From assembly GCA_037200885.1 (NCBI GenBank), contig JBBCIN010000002.1, forward strand, positions 1,302,001 to 1,366,000: DNA of 64,000 bases, read 5' to 3'. The stretch is from PMG-095 sp037200885 (GTDB lineage Bacteria; Myxococcota_A; Polyangia; Polyangiales; Polyangiaceae). Shown here one piece after another: positions 9,570 to 18,953 of the stretch. The stretch's first letter is position 1, and the number at the start of each line of letters is the position of its first letter. A program made the translations under genes and the position numbers. The notes beneath the pieces were generated by a model. It was not told the origin of the DNA, did no database searches, and worked only from the letters and a program-made list of their open reading frames with translations.

Positions 9570-10226
9570 ATGTCCGAGCGTCGCGCCGCATTCTTCGATC
9601 TCGACCGAACGCTGGTGCGAGTCGACACGCCCCGGCTGTACACTCGCTACCGGCGCGCCAAGGGTGAGGCCAGCTGGCGCGACTCACTGCAGGTCGCCTG
9701 GTGGGTGCTGCAATACACGGCAGGCATGATCGACGCTCCACGCGTGGCCCGTAAAGCGCTGGCAGACTTTGCCGGCAAGGAAGAGAGCTGGCTAATCAAG
9801 ACCTGTGATGAATGGTTTCCGCAATACGTGCTGCCGGAAATTCAGGCGCGCGGGCGCGAGCTCGTGAAGAGTCACCGCGAAGCGGGGGACCTCGTGGCTA
9901 TCGTTACCGCCGCTACCTCGTACGTGGCCTGGCCCGTCGCGCGCGAGCTCGGCATCGATCACGTCGTATGTTCGGAGCTCGAAGTCGAAAACGGGCGCTT
10001 CACGGGGCAGCCGATCGAGCCGCTTTGCTACGGCGAAGGAAAGATCATTCGCGCGGGCATACTGCTCGACAAGTACGGTATCGGGTTCGACAAGGTAACG
10101 TTCTTCAGCGATAGCATCACGGATCTGCCGCTGCTCTCGAAGGTCGATGTGCCGGTCGCGGTGAACCCGGACCGGAGATTGTTGCGAGCGGCCCGCGCGC
10201 GCGGGTGGCAAGTTCAGAACTGGTAG
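9570..10226 (+). CDS. HAD-IB family phosphatase (SerB/CicA-like)
   Basis: A 218-residue haloacid dehalogenase phosphatase. Motif I is FFDLDRTL (nucleophile Asp10, Asp12), motif II lies in IVTAATSYV, a conserved Lys follows in YGEGKIIRA, and motif III is FFSDSITDLPLL. This layout is that of the HAD-IB hydrolases, which include phosphoserine-phosphatase-like and CicA-like proteins. The substrate cannot be read from the sequence. ATG 9570 was chosen because the protein then begins right before motif I; an upstream extension to 9480 has no homologous content and runs through the inverted repeat. Confidence 0.88.
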   Translation: MSERRAAFFDLDRTLVRVDTPRLYTRYRRAKGEASWRDSLQVAWWVLQYTAGMIDAPRVARKALADFAGKEESWLIKTCDEWFPQYVLPEIQARGRELVKSHREAGDLVAIVTAATSYVAWPVARELGIDHVVCSELEVENGRFTGQPIEPLCYGEGKIIRAGILLDKYGIGFDKVTFFSDSITDLPLLSKVDVPVAVNPDRRLLRAARARGWQVQNW

Positions 10227-10513
10227 CGGGAGAGAGGCGAAGGACGCGCGGCGCCTGCGGCGCGCGGTGGGAGACCCGCGTTTGCGCACGCTCGGCCGGT
10301 GATCGCTGAGCCGCCCGCGCTGCGCCCGAGGAAAGCACGCGCCCGTTCGGTCGGTTCTCGTAGGTCTCCATCTCATTCGTTGATCGCGATCTGATCGTGC
10401 CAAAGTCAGCAAGCTCGACGCATTTTCCTGGCGTGCGGCTGAAATGTCTTCCGCGCGAAGGCGTGCGGCGCTTCGCGCGCACCGAGAGCCGACAGCAGGG
10501 GCGTGCGATCGAG

Positions 10514-11224
10514 CTACCCGCGCACGCGGATGGCCCAGGTCAACTTGGCGATGCTGCGGAGCACGTTTGGCACGCGCTTCATCAGGTTGATAGTGGGGGG
10601 GCGCTTCTCCATCACCCGGGTGGGAATCTCTAGTACTCGCAGGGAATCGCGGTAGGCGCGGATTACGAATTCACTGGCGAACACGTCCTTCTCGACCACG
10701 CATGCCTCTGCCACGGGCAGGAGTAGATCGCGGCGGAAGCCTTTCAGACCGTGCGTATCCGTGCCCCGGAATCCGAGCAACAGCCGCAGCATGCCGGTGT
10801 ACAGCAGGCTCGCGGCGTGTCGAAAGAACGGGCGTTGGTCTTCGGCACCGCCAATCAGTTTCGAGCCGATCACCAGATCTGCCACGTCTTTTCGCAGCAA
10901 CTCGATCGCTCGACGGTGAAAGTCCGTGTCGCACAAGTCGATTTCGTCGGCCAGGATCAGCTCACCACGCGCGGCCAGAATTCCCATGCGTAGCGCTTTG
11001 CCGTAGTTCGGCTCGCCCGCAGAAATGTGGCGAACCTCAGGATATTTTGCCTCTAGCTCATCGGCGATGGCCAGGGTTCGATCGCGTGACCCGTTTTCAG
11101 CCAGGATGATTTCGTAGTTCCAGCCGAACGGAGCGATCCGTTCGCGTAAGTCGACGACGGCAGAATGCAGGATGCCTTCCTCGTTGTAGATCGGGATGAT
11201 GATCGAAATTTCGGGCACGCTCAT
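10514..11224 (-). CDS. Family 2 glycosyltransferase (polyprenyl-phosphate sugar transferase-like)
   Basis: A 236-residue single-domain GT-A enzyme. It begins ISIIIPIYNEE, has the nucleotide-binding segment YEIILAENGSRDRT, and a metal-site region LADEIDLCD in place of the more usual DAD. The size and lack of a membrane domain resemble dolichyl/polyprenyl-phosphate mannosyl- or glucosyltransferases. ATG 11224 overlaps the stop of the upstream FAD-protein gene (ATGA), so they are translationally coupled and probably act on the same glycan. The 287 bases downstream to the HAD gene hold only a short GC-rich hairpin near 10250 and the palindrome GATCGCGATC at 10382. Confidence 0.85.
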   Translation of the reverse strand: MSVPEISIIIPIYNEEGILHSAVVDLRERIAPFGWNYEIILAENGSRDRTLAIADELEAKYPEVRHISAGEPNYGKALRMGILAARGELILADEIDLCDTDFHRRAIELLRKDVADLVIGSKLIGGAEDQRPFFRHAASLLYTGMLRLLLGFRGTDTHGLKGFRRDLLLPVAEACVVEKDVFASEFVIRAYRDSLRVLEIPTRVMEKRPPTINLMKRVPNVLRSIAKLTWAIRVRG

Positions 11225-12543
11225 CCGTGGCTCTGCTGCAGCGCGATCGCACGTTCGGCCGCTGCTTTGCCGAACAGGATTGCGTCTTCCATCGCAGAGT
11301 AGTTCCAGTCGCCGTAGCGGCCGCTGGAAATGATTCGCGCTGTTTCGAGGAAGGGACGAATCACGTCCAGCGCCGCAAAGTACTCGTGGTCGAAGATCAC
11401 GTACGCGTAGTCGATGCGCCGCGCGCGTGCGAACTCGATCTCGTCGATTGAATCGATGATGCCCATCTCGATCAGGCCGCCCGCCACCTCGGGCACGATT
11501 CGTTCGAGGTCCGGGGGTGAGCGATCGGCGAGCTCGACGTACAGCGACGATTGGCCGGGTGGGGCGAGGGCCGCGGAAAAATGTGAATAGCACCCGACCC
11601 GATAAAATGGATATTTGGCTTCAGGGACGTACGCCCAGTGAAAATATTTGCCTGATGTGCGGCGCAGCGCGACGTCCAGATAGTGTAAATGCGAACAGCG
11701 TAACCTGGCGGCGGCCTGGCGCACGGGGTCCGGCACTTCGTCGATCAGTTCGAGCAGGCGCGGCAGCGGAATGGTGCTCAGCAGGACGTCGAACGGCACT
11801 TGCTCGTTCTCGAATAGCAAGCGACGCGTGCCCAATTCGATTCGGACCGGGCTGCGCTCGAGCTCGAGGGTCGGCACGCGACGTGCCATGCCCCGCGCGA
11901 GCTCGCCGATGCCCAGGCGCGGGTAGATGAAGTTCGCGTTGTAGCCGAGCTCTCCCCGGTTCAATCCAACCGCGCCTGCGATCACGTCTTCCAGCCGAGG
12001 GAGCGGGACGAAGCGCTGGCACCAAGTACTGGTGATTTCACGCGGGTGGACGCCCCACAGCCGCGAATTGTAGGGGATCATGAAGTGACGGCTGATGCCC
12101 TCACCGAAATGGTAGAGGCAGAACTCTTCGAAGTTCGTCGGCTCAGGCTTGCCTTGTGCGAAGTGCGCGGACAAAAAGCCCTGCACGCAGTCGTAGGCGA
12201 CCTGAGCAGGCAGTCCGAACGTGTTGGCTTGAAAGGGGTAGCGCGTGTAGACGCCATTGGACCAAATCACGCTGCGTCGCTGAATTTGCAGGTGATCGGG
12301 GCCGATCCAATCGAGCACCTCGGCCCGGAGCGCCTCGCTCTTCAAATGCAGCAAATGCCCGGTGCGGTCGAAGCGAAAGCCATCGTCTTCGATCGTCACC
12401 GCGTGCCCGCCCGGTCGAGCGAGCTTCTCGAAAATCCGGTATTCGACGCCGCGTCGCCCGAGCTCGATTGCCGCGCTCATGCCGGTGAGACCAGCCCCCA
12501 AAATCGCGACCGGGGTGCGCACGGAAGTAGCCACGGAACTCAT
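11221..12543 (-). CDS. FAD-dependent amine oxidase-fold protein (UDP-galactopyranose mutase/protoporphyrinogen oxidase-like)
   Basis: A 440-residue flavoprotein. The N-terminal Rossmann motif is AILGAGLTGMSAA (GxGxxG at residues 16-21), followed by the acidic end of the second strand (IFEK) and a GG-ATIxxxGxxFDRTGHLLH-type region characteristic of amine oxidase and UDP-galactopyranose mutase folds. The C-terminal part contains SSGRYGDWNYSAMEDAILFGK, the second dinucleotide-contact region. Coupling to a glycosyltransferase favours sugar-nucleotide or glycan chemistry over haem biosynthesis, but this is inference. Its own promoter must lie in the 87 bases before it, after the polA stop. Confidence 0.85.
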   Translation of the reverse strand: MSSVATSVRTPVAILGAGLTGMSAAIELGRRGVEYRIFEKLARPGGHAVTIEDDGFRFDRTGHLLHLKSEALRAEVLDWIGPDHLQIQRRSVIWSNGVYTRYPFQANTFGLPAQVAYDCVQGFLSAHFAQGKPEPTNFEEFCLYHFGEGISRHFMIPYNSRLWGVHPREITSTWCQRFVPLPRLEDVIAGAVGLNRGELGYNANFIYPRLGIGELARGMARRVPTLELERSPVRIELGTRRLLFENEQVPFDVLLSTIPLPRLLELIDEVPDPVRQAAARLRCSHLHYLDVALRRTSGKYFHWAYVPEAKYPFYRVGCYSHFSAALAPPGQSSLYVELADRSPPDLERIVPEVAGGLIEMGIIDSIDEIEFARARRIDYAYVIFDHEYFAALDVIRPFLETARIISSGRYGDWNYSAMEDAILFGKAAAERAIALQQSHG

Positions 12544-12630
12544 GCCAAAAGACCGCGCAAACTATCACCACTTCCCCGCTTTGCTAGGTCCACCCGCCCA
12601 CGCAGGAAAAGACCGCGTTTTCGCCGCCCT

Positions 12631-15417
12631 TCAGTGAGCATCGTTCCAGTTGGGGCCGTGCCCGACCTCGACGGTGAGAGGGACGGCGAGCTCGTAAACG
12701 TGTTCCATCGCGAATTTGATTTTTGCTTCGGCTTCGGGGACCTCTTCCTCCGGGACCTCGAACACGAGTTCATCGTGCACGCTGAGCGTCATGCGCGCGC
12801 CCGGCGTGGGCGGTACCTTGAGTGCCAACATGGCAAGCTTCAGCAGGTCGGCGGCGGTGCCCTGAATCGGCATGTTCATGGCAATTCGCTCGGCGGCCAA
12901 GCGCTCGGCGCGGTTGGCGCTGCGAATCGTCGGTAGCAACCTGCGGCGCCCGAGCAGACTGCGGACGGCCTCCCCCGCGCGCGCGCGCTCCAGGGTTTCA
13001 TTCATGAACCGCCGCACGCCTTCGTAGCGGCGAAAATACGCGGCGATGAAGCTCGAGGCCTCGGTCCGCGGAATACCCAGTGACTTACTCAAGCCGCTGT
13101 CGCCCTGACCGTAGATGACACCGAAGTTGACGGCCTTCGCTCTCGTGCGGTGTTCGCGCGTGAGCTCTTCCTCGCGCAGCTCGAAAATCTCGAGCGCAGT
13201 GCGCGTGTGAATGTCTTGCCCGGTGCGGAAGGCGTCGAGCAGCACCGGGTCTTGCGATAAGTGCGCCAGTACGCGTAGCTCAATCTGTGAGTAATCCGCG
13301 CTCACCAGCACGAAGCCCTTCGGTGGCACGAACGCTTGGCGTATTTTCCGCCCGAGCTCGGTGCGAATGGGGATGTTCTGCAAGTTGGGATCGGTCGAAG
13401 ACAACCGCCCCGTCGCAGCTACCGCTTGCTCCCACGACGTGTGAATACGGCCCGTCGTGGGGTTGAGCAGCTGCGGCAACGCGTCGATATACGTGCCCTT
13501 CAACTTGCTCAGCTGACGGATCTCCAGGATCACTTTGGGTAGCGCATGCAACTCGGCCAACGCATCGAGCGTGTCGGCATCCGTCGAACGCGAGGTCTTG
13601 GTCCTGCGCAGAGGTTTCAAGCCAATTTCGTCGAAGAGCAAGGTCTCGAGCTGCCGGGGTGAGTTCACGTTGAACGGTTTGCCGGCGATGGTGTGCGCTT
13701 CGCCTTCGAGCCGTTGGATCTCGCGTTCGCACTCACGGCCAAGCGCCGTCAAATGTTCGGTATCGACCAGCACGCCGTGTTCTTCCATGCGCGCCAACTG
13801 CGCCGCCAGGGGCAGCTCCATCTCACGGAGCAGCCTATCGAGCCCTTCCTCGGCCAAGCGCGGCTCGAGCCGCTCTTGCAAGTGGTAACTGAAGACGGCG
13901 CTCGCGCCCACGAACTGGCTCGCCTCTTCGATCGTGAGCTCGTCGAAATCCAAGGTCTGACCGCGCTTTTTCTTGGTCAAGGACTCGTAGCTGGAAGCAA
14001 CCACGCCGAGCTCGCGTTGCACCAGCGGTTCGCGGTCGTTGCGCGACTCCGGGTCGAGCAGGTACGCGGCCAAGGTTGCGTCGAAAGTGTAGCCGCTGAA
14101 ACTGAAGCCCGCGTGAGCGAGGATCACGTCGACGCGCTTCAGATCGAGCGCGGATTTGGCCACGGTTTTGTCGGCGAACAACGGCCCGAGCAGCTCGAGC
14201 AGATCGCCGACAGGGAGCTGTTTTGGGCAGCCCATGTAGCGATGCCCGACCGGCAGATACACGGCCTTGCCCGGTTGCCACGCGAGCGCCACGCCGACCA
14301 ACGCCGAGCGCAGCGTGTTGGGCGTGCTGGTCTCGACCGCAATCGAGAAGCCTTTGGCCTCGCGCAATTCGGCGGCCACGCGGGTCAGCTCCTCCTTCGT
14401 CAGGATCACCGAGATCTCGGGCGCACCGACGGGCGCAACCGGGACACCCTTGCTCGACGCCGCTGGTCGGCTCGACGCGGATACCGGCTGCGAGCCGGGC
14501 TGCAACGCGAACGACGCTGGGCTCCCGCTTTCGCCTTCCGGTTCGTTCGACAAGGCTTGCAGCTGACGTTGGAAACCGAGCTCGGCGTACAAAGCCTTCA
14601 ACGCGGGGATGTCGCGGCCGCCGTAGGCGAGGTGAGCGTGGTCGATGATGATCGGACAATCGTCTTTCAGTTTGACCAGTCGCTGACTGAGAAACGCTTT
14701 GTCTTTGTGTTCGACGAGCTTGTCCTTCAACCCCTTCTTCTTGATCTCGTCGATGCGCTGATAGATCCCCTCGAGAGAGCCAAATTCGACCAGTAAATCC
14801 TTGGCGGTCTTGGGTCCCACGGAGGGCACGCCGGGGATGTTGTCCGACGTATCGCCGGTCAGTGCCAACAAATCTTGGAGTTGATCGATGCGCACGCCGA
14901 AGCGCTCTTCTACCTCTGCGATGCCGAACACGCGATCACGCATCGTGTCCCACATGATCGTACGTTCGCTGACCAGCTGCATCAGATCCTTGTCGGCAGC
15001 GACGATCACCACCCTGAGATCATGCTCGGCCGCGCGCTTGACCGCACTCGCGATCAAGTCGTCGGCCTCCACGCCGTCTTGCTTGAAGATCGGAATGTTG
15101 AAGGCGCGCACGATCTGCTCGCAGCGCGCCATCTGCTGCTTTAAATCCGTGGGCGCCGGAGGGCGGTTGGCCTTGTATGCGTCGTAGATTTCCTTGCGAA
15201 AGGTGACGCGCCCCGAGTCCATCGCGATCGCGAGCAGCGCCGGTCGACATTGGCGTACCAGGCGCTCCAGCATGCTCACCGTGCCGTGCACGGCGTGCGT
15301 CGGCTCGCCCGTCGGACTCGAGAGCGGCGCGATCGCGTGATACGCGCGGAGGACGTAGCTACTGAGGTCGACGATGTACAGCACGTCGGATGCTGCCGCT
15401 GGAAAGAGCTGCGTCAT
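12631..15417 (-). CDS. polA: DNA polymerase I
   Basis: A 928-residue family A polymerase with three regions: N-terminal 5'-3' exonuclease (about 1-290, with GVEADD and LTGDTSDNIPG motifs), a Ser/Ala/Pro-rich linker (about 290-335), a 3'-5' exonuclease-like domain, and the polymerase (motif A SADYSQIELR, motif B RAKAVNFGVIYG, motif C VHDELVFEVP). In the proofreading domain the ExoI strand reads FSIAVETST where E. coli has FAFDTETDS, so the first catalytic Asp is missing, and the ExoII and ExoIII Asp positions also look substituted. It probably repairs DNA and removes primers without proofreading. ATG 15417 gives a normal N-terminus. Confidence 0.96.
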   Translation of the reverse strand: MTQLFPAAASDVLYIVDLSSYVLRAYHAIAPLSSPTGEPTHAVHGTVSMLERLVRQCRPALLAIAMDSGRVTFRKEIYDAYKANRPPAPTDLKQQMARCEQIVRAFNIPIFKQDGVEADDLIASAVKRAAEHDLRVVIVAADKDLMQLVSERTIMWDTMRDRVFGIAEVEERFGVRIDQLQDLLALTGDTSDNIPGVPSVGPKTAKDLLVEFGSLEGIYQRIDEIKKKGLKDKLVEHKDKAFLSQRLVKLKDDCPIIIDHAHLAYGGRDIPALKALYAELGFQRQLQALSNEPEGESGSPASFALQPGSQPVSASSRPAASSKGVPVAPVGAPEISVILTKEELTRVAAELREAKGFSIAVETSTPNTLRSALVGVALAWQPGKAVYLPVGHRYMGCPKQLPVGDLLELLGPLFADKTVAKSALDLKRVDVILAHAGFSFSGYTFDATLAAYLLDPESRNDREPLVQRELGVVASSYESLTKKKRGQTLDFDELTIEEASQFVGASAVFSYHLQERLEPRLAEEGLDRLLREMELPLAAQLARMEEHGVLVDTEHLTALGRECEREIQRLEGEAHTIAGKPFNVNSPRQLETLLFDEIGLKPLRRTKTSRSTDADTLDALAELHALPKVILEIRQLSKLKGTYIDALPQLLNPTTGRIHTSWEQAVAATGRLSSTDPNLQNIPIRTELGRKIRQAFVPPKGFVLVSADYSQIELRVLAHLSQDPVLLDAFRTGQDIHTRTALEIFELREEELTREHRTRAKAVNFGVIYGQGDSGLSKSLGIPRTEASSFIAAYFRRYEGVRRFMNETLERARAGEAVRSLLGRRRLLPTIRSANRAERLAAERIAMNMPIQGTAADLLKLAMLALKVPPTPGARMTLSVHDELVFEVPEEEVPEAEAKIKFAMEHVYELAVPLTVEVGHGPNWNDAH

Positions 15418-15640
15418 GGCGCGGTCTTAGCCCGACTCGGCGAAGGCCGCCTACGGGACGAAATCCATTGGCAATGCAGCGGCGGCCTCGAGGCCGGTCG
15501 ATTGGCTCGACGCGCTGCGAGTGGCACGCGCGGTGTCCCCGAAGCCGCACATTGGGCATGCGGCGCGGGCATCGTTTCCGGTTGGGTTCCGCTCTGCTCT
15601 GCTGGCATCGCCATAGAAACATCGCTAATCTGGACGGTTC
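15418..15640. promoter_or_regulatory. Divergent promoter region, polA / Ser-Thr kinase
   Basis: 223 bases without a gene between two divergent starts. It must hold promoters for both. A perfect 14-base palindrome CGGCCTCGAGGCCG lies at 15483-15496. I see no recognisable sigma-54 site (a TGGCAC at about 15532 lacks the downstream TTGC) and no RNA element. Confidence 0.35.
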
Positions 15641-17038
15641 GTGGCGAATTCTGATCCACCAGTTCCCGAGGGCGTGGTCGCGGGCAAGTACCGCCTCACG
15701 CGTTTACTCGGTCGGGGCGGGATGGGCGCCGTTTGGGAGGGGACGCACACCTCGCTCGGCACCCGCGTGGCGGTGAAATTCATCGACGCGGAGTACGCAC
15801 AGAGCCCGGAGGCTCGAAGCCGCTTCGAGAACGAAGCGCGTGCGGCGGCTCGGTTGCGCAGCAAGCACGTGGTCGAGGTGTACGACCACGGCGTTTCGGA
15901 CGACGGACGCCCATTCATCGTGATGGAATTTTTGCAGGGTGAACCGCTCGACAAACGCTTGGATCGCCTCGGTAGATTGCCGGCGAGAGAGACCGCGCAG
16001 ATCGTGATGCAGATTTGCCGCGCGCTCGCCAAAGCGCACGCGGCCAACATCGTGCATCGCGATCTAAAGCCCGAGAACGTATTTCTGGTGTGGGACGACG
16101 ACGAGGGCACCGACCTCGTCAAGGTCGTTGATTTCGGCATTGCGAAGTTCAATGACGCGTCCATGGCCTCGTCCTCCGCGACGCGCACCGGCTCGGTGCT
16201 GGGCACGCCGCACTACATGAGTCCAGAGCAAGCGCGCGGCTTGCGCAGTGTCGACTCGCGCTCCGACCTGTGGTCGGTGGGGGTGATCGCTTATCGTTGC
16301 ATCGTCGGTGCGTTGCCGTTCGAAGGCGAAGCAGTCGGTGATTTGCTGGTCAAGCTGTGCACAGCTCCAATCCCCGTGCCTTCCCAAATCGCGCCGGACG
16401 TTCCGCCGAGTTTCGACGCCTGGCTGCAGAGGGGGTTGAGTCGAGAGCCCGCGCAACGCTTTCAGAGCGCGGCGCAGCTCAGTGAATCGCTGGCCGCGGT
16501 GTGTGGCTTGGCCTTCCGCGGTCAGTCTCAAAACGACGGCGGCAGCGGCTCTTACTCGGCGGTCGGCAGCGGCTCGTTCAGCGCGACGACCGATGGCCAT
16601 GGCGTCACGTTCCCGGCCGGCATTCCTGCGGCAGCGTCTGCCAATGTCAGGCCAGTGAGCTGGCTCACGGGCGCGCCTACCACCCAAACGCCCGCTCCGG
16701 CCAAGCGCAAAGGCTCTGCTGCTCGCGCAGCAGCGCTGCTGGCAGCGTTGCTGGCGCTCGGCATCGGCGGAGCCGTCGCGGCCCGGCGGTTGGCCGGCGC
16801 ACCTGCAGTCAAAGTGGCAGTTGCCGCGCCACCGTCGACTCCTCCCGTTGTGCCGGTGCTCGTGCCCGCCCCCGCGCCCGCGGCTTCGACGGCGGCAGCG
16901 CCGTTCGCCACGCTGCCGCCCCCCTCGAAGCCGATAGTCGTGGCCAAACCCATGCCCGTGCGTTCCCCGGGCAACCGCCCCGTGGGGAAGCCCTCGCAGA
17001 AGCCCTCACAAAAGCCGAGTAGCGACATCGGGTTTTAG
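15641..17038 (+). CDS. Membrane-anchored Ser/Thr protein kinase (Hanks type)
   Basis: A 465-residue eukaryotic-like kinase. The catalytic domain is N-terminal: glycine loop LGRGGMGAVWEG, ATP-binding Lys46 (VAVKF), HRDLKPEN with Asp141, DFG at 164-166, and SPEQARG. HRD makes it an RD kinase. A Ser/Gly-rich linker follows, then one membrane segment (about residues 363-387), then an Ala/Pro-rich outer tail ending in three PSQK-like repeats. It is thus a cytoplasmic kinase with an envelope-side tail lacking a recognisable sensor domain. GTG 15641 is the likely start; it is monocistronic, with a hairpin immediately after it. Confidence 0.92.
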   Translation: MANSDPPVPEGVVAGKYRLTRLLGRGGMGAVWEGTHTSLGTRVAVKFIDAEYAQSPEARSRFENEARAAARLRSKHVVEVYDHGVSDDGRPFIVMEFLQGEPLDKRLDRLGRLPARETAQIVMQICRALAKAHAANIVHRDLKPENVFLVWDDDEGTDLVKVVDFGIAKFNDASMASSSATRTGSVLGTPHYMSPEQARGLRSVDSRSDLWSVGVIAYRCIVGALPFEGEAVGDLLVKLCTAPIPVPSQIAPDVPPSFDAWLQRGLSREPAQRFQSAAQLSESLAAVCGLAFRGQSQNDGGSGSYSAVGSGSFSATTDGHGVTFPAGIPAAASANVRPVSWLTGAPTTQTPAPAKRKGSAARAAALLAALLALGIGGAVAARRLAGAPAVKVAVAAPPSTPPVVPVLVPAPAPAASTAAAPFATLPPPSKPIVVAKPMPVRSPGNRPVGKPSQKPSQKPSSDIGF

Positions 17039-17043
17039 CCTCT

Positions 17044-17061
17044 GCGGGCTGGTCCGCCCGC
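17044..17061 (+). terminator. Hairpin after Ser/Thr kinase
   Basis: GCGGGC (17044-17049) pairs with GCCCGC (17056-17061) around a 6-base loop, 6 bases after the kinase stop. Only a short T-rich stretch follows, so it is a weak intrinsic terminator candidate. Confidence 0.45.
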
Positions 17062-17090
17062 GCTCGGCTTTGGGCTAACTAGCTAAAATT

Positions 17091-17107
17091 ACACCTCTTT
17101 ACGGTGT
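17091..17107. promoter_or_regulatory. AT-rich leader with ACACC/GGTGT inverted repeat upstream of glycosyltransferase
   Basis: ACACC (17091-17095) and GGTGT (17103-17107) form a 5-base inverted repeat in the most AT-rich stretch of the neighbourhood (about 17070-17175). This is the promoter region of the gene starting at 17183. The repeat could be an operator half-site pair; it matches no site I can name. Confidence 0.35.
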
Positions 17108-17182
17108 GCTACATCATCGTGCAATGTATTACATTTCGATGACAATCAAGTGTTCAGTGTTTGGTACTGCGGAGGACGAAGC

Positions 17183-18724
17183 ATGCAAATCGTCCTCCTT
17201 GCGCTGTACTGCACCGTCCTGCTGGTCCTCTGCACCTACGGCGCACATCGAGCGTCGCTGGTTTTTCAATGCATGCGCTACAAGCGCCGGATCGAACGAG
17301 CTTCGCGCTCGGTGAGCGTTCCGGAGAGCGAGCTGCCGACCGTGACCGTGCAGCTCCCGCTGTACAACGAGGCCACCGTCGTGCGGCGTTTGCTCGACGC
17401 TGCCGGCGCCCTCGACTATCCGAGCGATCGCCTCGAGCTGCAGGTGCTCGACGATTCGACGGACGAGACCGAAGGCATCGCACGCGCCGCAGTCGACGAG
17501 CTGCGTGAACGCGGCATCAACGCGGTGTATCTGCGCCGTCCGGATCGCCACGGCTACAAAGCCGGCGCGCTCGATTTCGGCTTGCAGCAGGCGACCGGCG
17601 AGCTCGTCGCCATCTTCGACGCCGACTTCGTGCCGCAGGCCTCGTTCCTGAAAGAGATCGTGGGTCACTTCACCGATCCGCGGATCGGCATGGTGCAAAC
17701 CCGCTGGGAGCACATGAATCGCGATCATAGCCTGCTTACCAGCATTCAGGCCTTGATGTTGGATGGCCACCACATGGTGGAAAACCGCGCCCGCTTCGGT
17801 GCCGGCAACATGTTCAATTTCTCCGGCACGGGCGGCATGTGGCGTCGCCAAGCGATCCAAGACGCGGGCGGCTGGGAACACGATACCCTGACGGAAGACC
17901 TGGATCTCTCGTACCGCGCGCAGCTCGCCGGCTGGCGCTTCGTGTATCGCGGCGATGTGCTCACGCCGGCGGAGTTGCCCGAGGACATGTCTTCGTTCCG
18001 CGCGCAGCAATACCGCTGGGCGAAGGGCACCGTGCAGACTGCGCGCAAGCTCTTGCTGCAGGTCGCCAAGTCGGAGCTGTCTTTGGCTCAGCGCGTCGAG
18101 GCTTGTTTCCACATGCTGCCGCACATGGCCTACCCGATGATGGTGCTGCTCACGCTGCTCCTGCTGCCGGCGTTGGTGTGCATGCCCGCGAGCGATGTGC
18201 GTACGTTGCTCTTGATCGATCTGCCGCTGTGCATCGGCGCGACCGGCTCCTTGGCGACCTTCTACGCGATGGCGGAGATCGCGCAGGGCCGCTCGGCGTG
18301 GGGCGCAATGAAGCGCTTGCCCGCGCTGATCGCCCTTGGTGCAGGGCTCGCCCCGCATCTGACCTCCGCGGTGTTCGACGGCATGCGCTCGATGGCTGGT
18401 GAGTTCGTGCGCACGCCCAAGCGCGGCGAGCAGCGCGGCCGCTACCGCCAGTACGCCAAGTTGCCCTTGACCGAGATCGCTCTCGCTGCCGTGTGCGCGG
18501 GCAGCGTGGTCGCTTCGGTAGAAACTGGTCATTATTTCGCTACGCCGTTCGCGGCGCTGTTCATGTCGGGCTACAGCTACGTCGCCGCCCTGGTCATCCA
18601 GGAGCAATTCGGCTTCGGTCGCTCCGTCGAGTCGAGCAAGTCCGTGGCGCAAACTGCGGAGGAAGCCGCACCCGAGAGCGGTCGCTCCGCCGCCGAGGCA
18701 TCGGGCATGGCTCGGGCCGCCTGA
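17183..18724 (+). CDS. Processive family 2 glycosyltransferase, cellulose-synthase-like
   Basis: A 513-residue membrane glycosyltransferase. An N-terminal membrane helix (1-30) precedes a GT-A domain with LPLYNE, LDDSTDET (89-96), DAD at 146-148, TED at 237-239 and QQYRW at 275-279. The D,D,D,QxxRW set is the signature of processive beta-glycosyltransferases such as cellulose, glucomannan and hyaluronan synthases. Several membrane helices follow, then an Ala/Glu/Ser-rich cytoplasmic tail without a PilZ domain. The polymer is unknown, but extracellular beta-glycan is likely. ATG 17183 is preceded by GGAGG at suitable spacing, which rejects the upstream in-frame start at 17150. No bcsB-like partner is adjacent. 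Confidence 0.9.
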   Translation: MQIVLLALYCTVLLVLCTYGAHRASLVFQCMRYKRRIERASRSVSVPESELPTVTVQLPLYNEATVVRRLLDAAGALDYPSDRLELQVLDDSTDETEGIARAAVDELRERGINAVYLRRPDRHGYKAGALDFGLQQATGELVAIFDADFVPQASFLKEIVGHFTDPRIGMVQTRWEHMNRDHSLLTSIQALMLDGHHMVENRARFGAGNMFNFSGTGGMWRRQAIQDAGGWEHDTLTEDLDLSYRAQLAGWRFVYRGDVLTPAELPEDMSSFRAQQYRWAKGTVQTARKLLLQVAKSELSLAQRVEACFHMLPHMAYPMMVLLTLLLLPALVCMPASDVRTLLLIDLPLCIGATGSLATFYAMAEIAQGRSAWGAMKRLPALIALGAGLAPHLTSAVFDGMRSMAGEFVRTPKRGEQRGRYRQYAKLPLTEIALAAVCAGSVVASVETGHYFATPFAALFMSGYSYVAALVIQEQFGFGRSVESSKSVAQTAEEAAPESGRSAAEASGMARAA

Positions 18725-18819
18725 GTCCGGGTCCGCGGCCTCGCGACGCTACAATCCTGTCCCGCTCTAGGATTCGGAGGATCCGCGTGTGCGCGGCTCG
18801 CCGGTACCGGTTGAAGCAA

Positions 18820-18840
18820 GGCCGCCGGCCGCCGGCCGCC
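18820..18840. repeat. Three tandem copies of GGCCGCC upstream of ihfA
   Basis: The heptamer GGCCGCC occurs three times in a row in the 229-base gap before ihfA. Such tracts change length easily by slippage. The rest of the gap shows no gene; the ihfA promoter must lie here or in the preceding gene. Confidence 0.6.
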
Positions 18841-18953
18841 GAGCGCAGCTTGCCCTGCGCCTTGCCCTTCCGTATGGACTTCTGGAAGCGCCCCGGTAAT
18901 ATCTGGCTAGGTTGCCCCTCGATGTTCCTCGAGGGCCGCCGAGTAGGGCGCCC

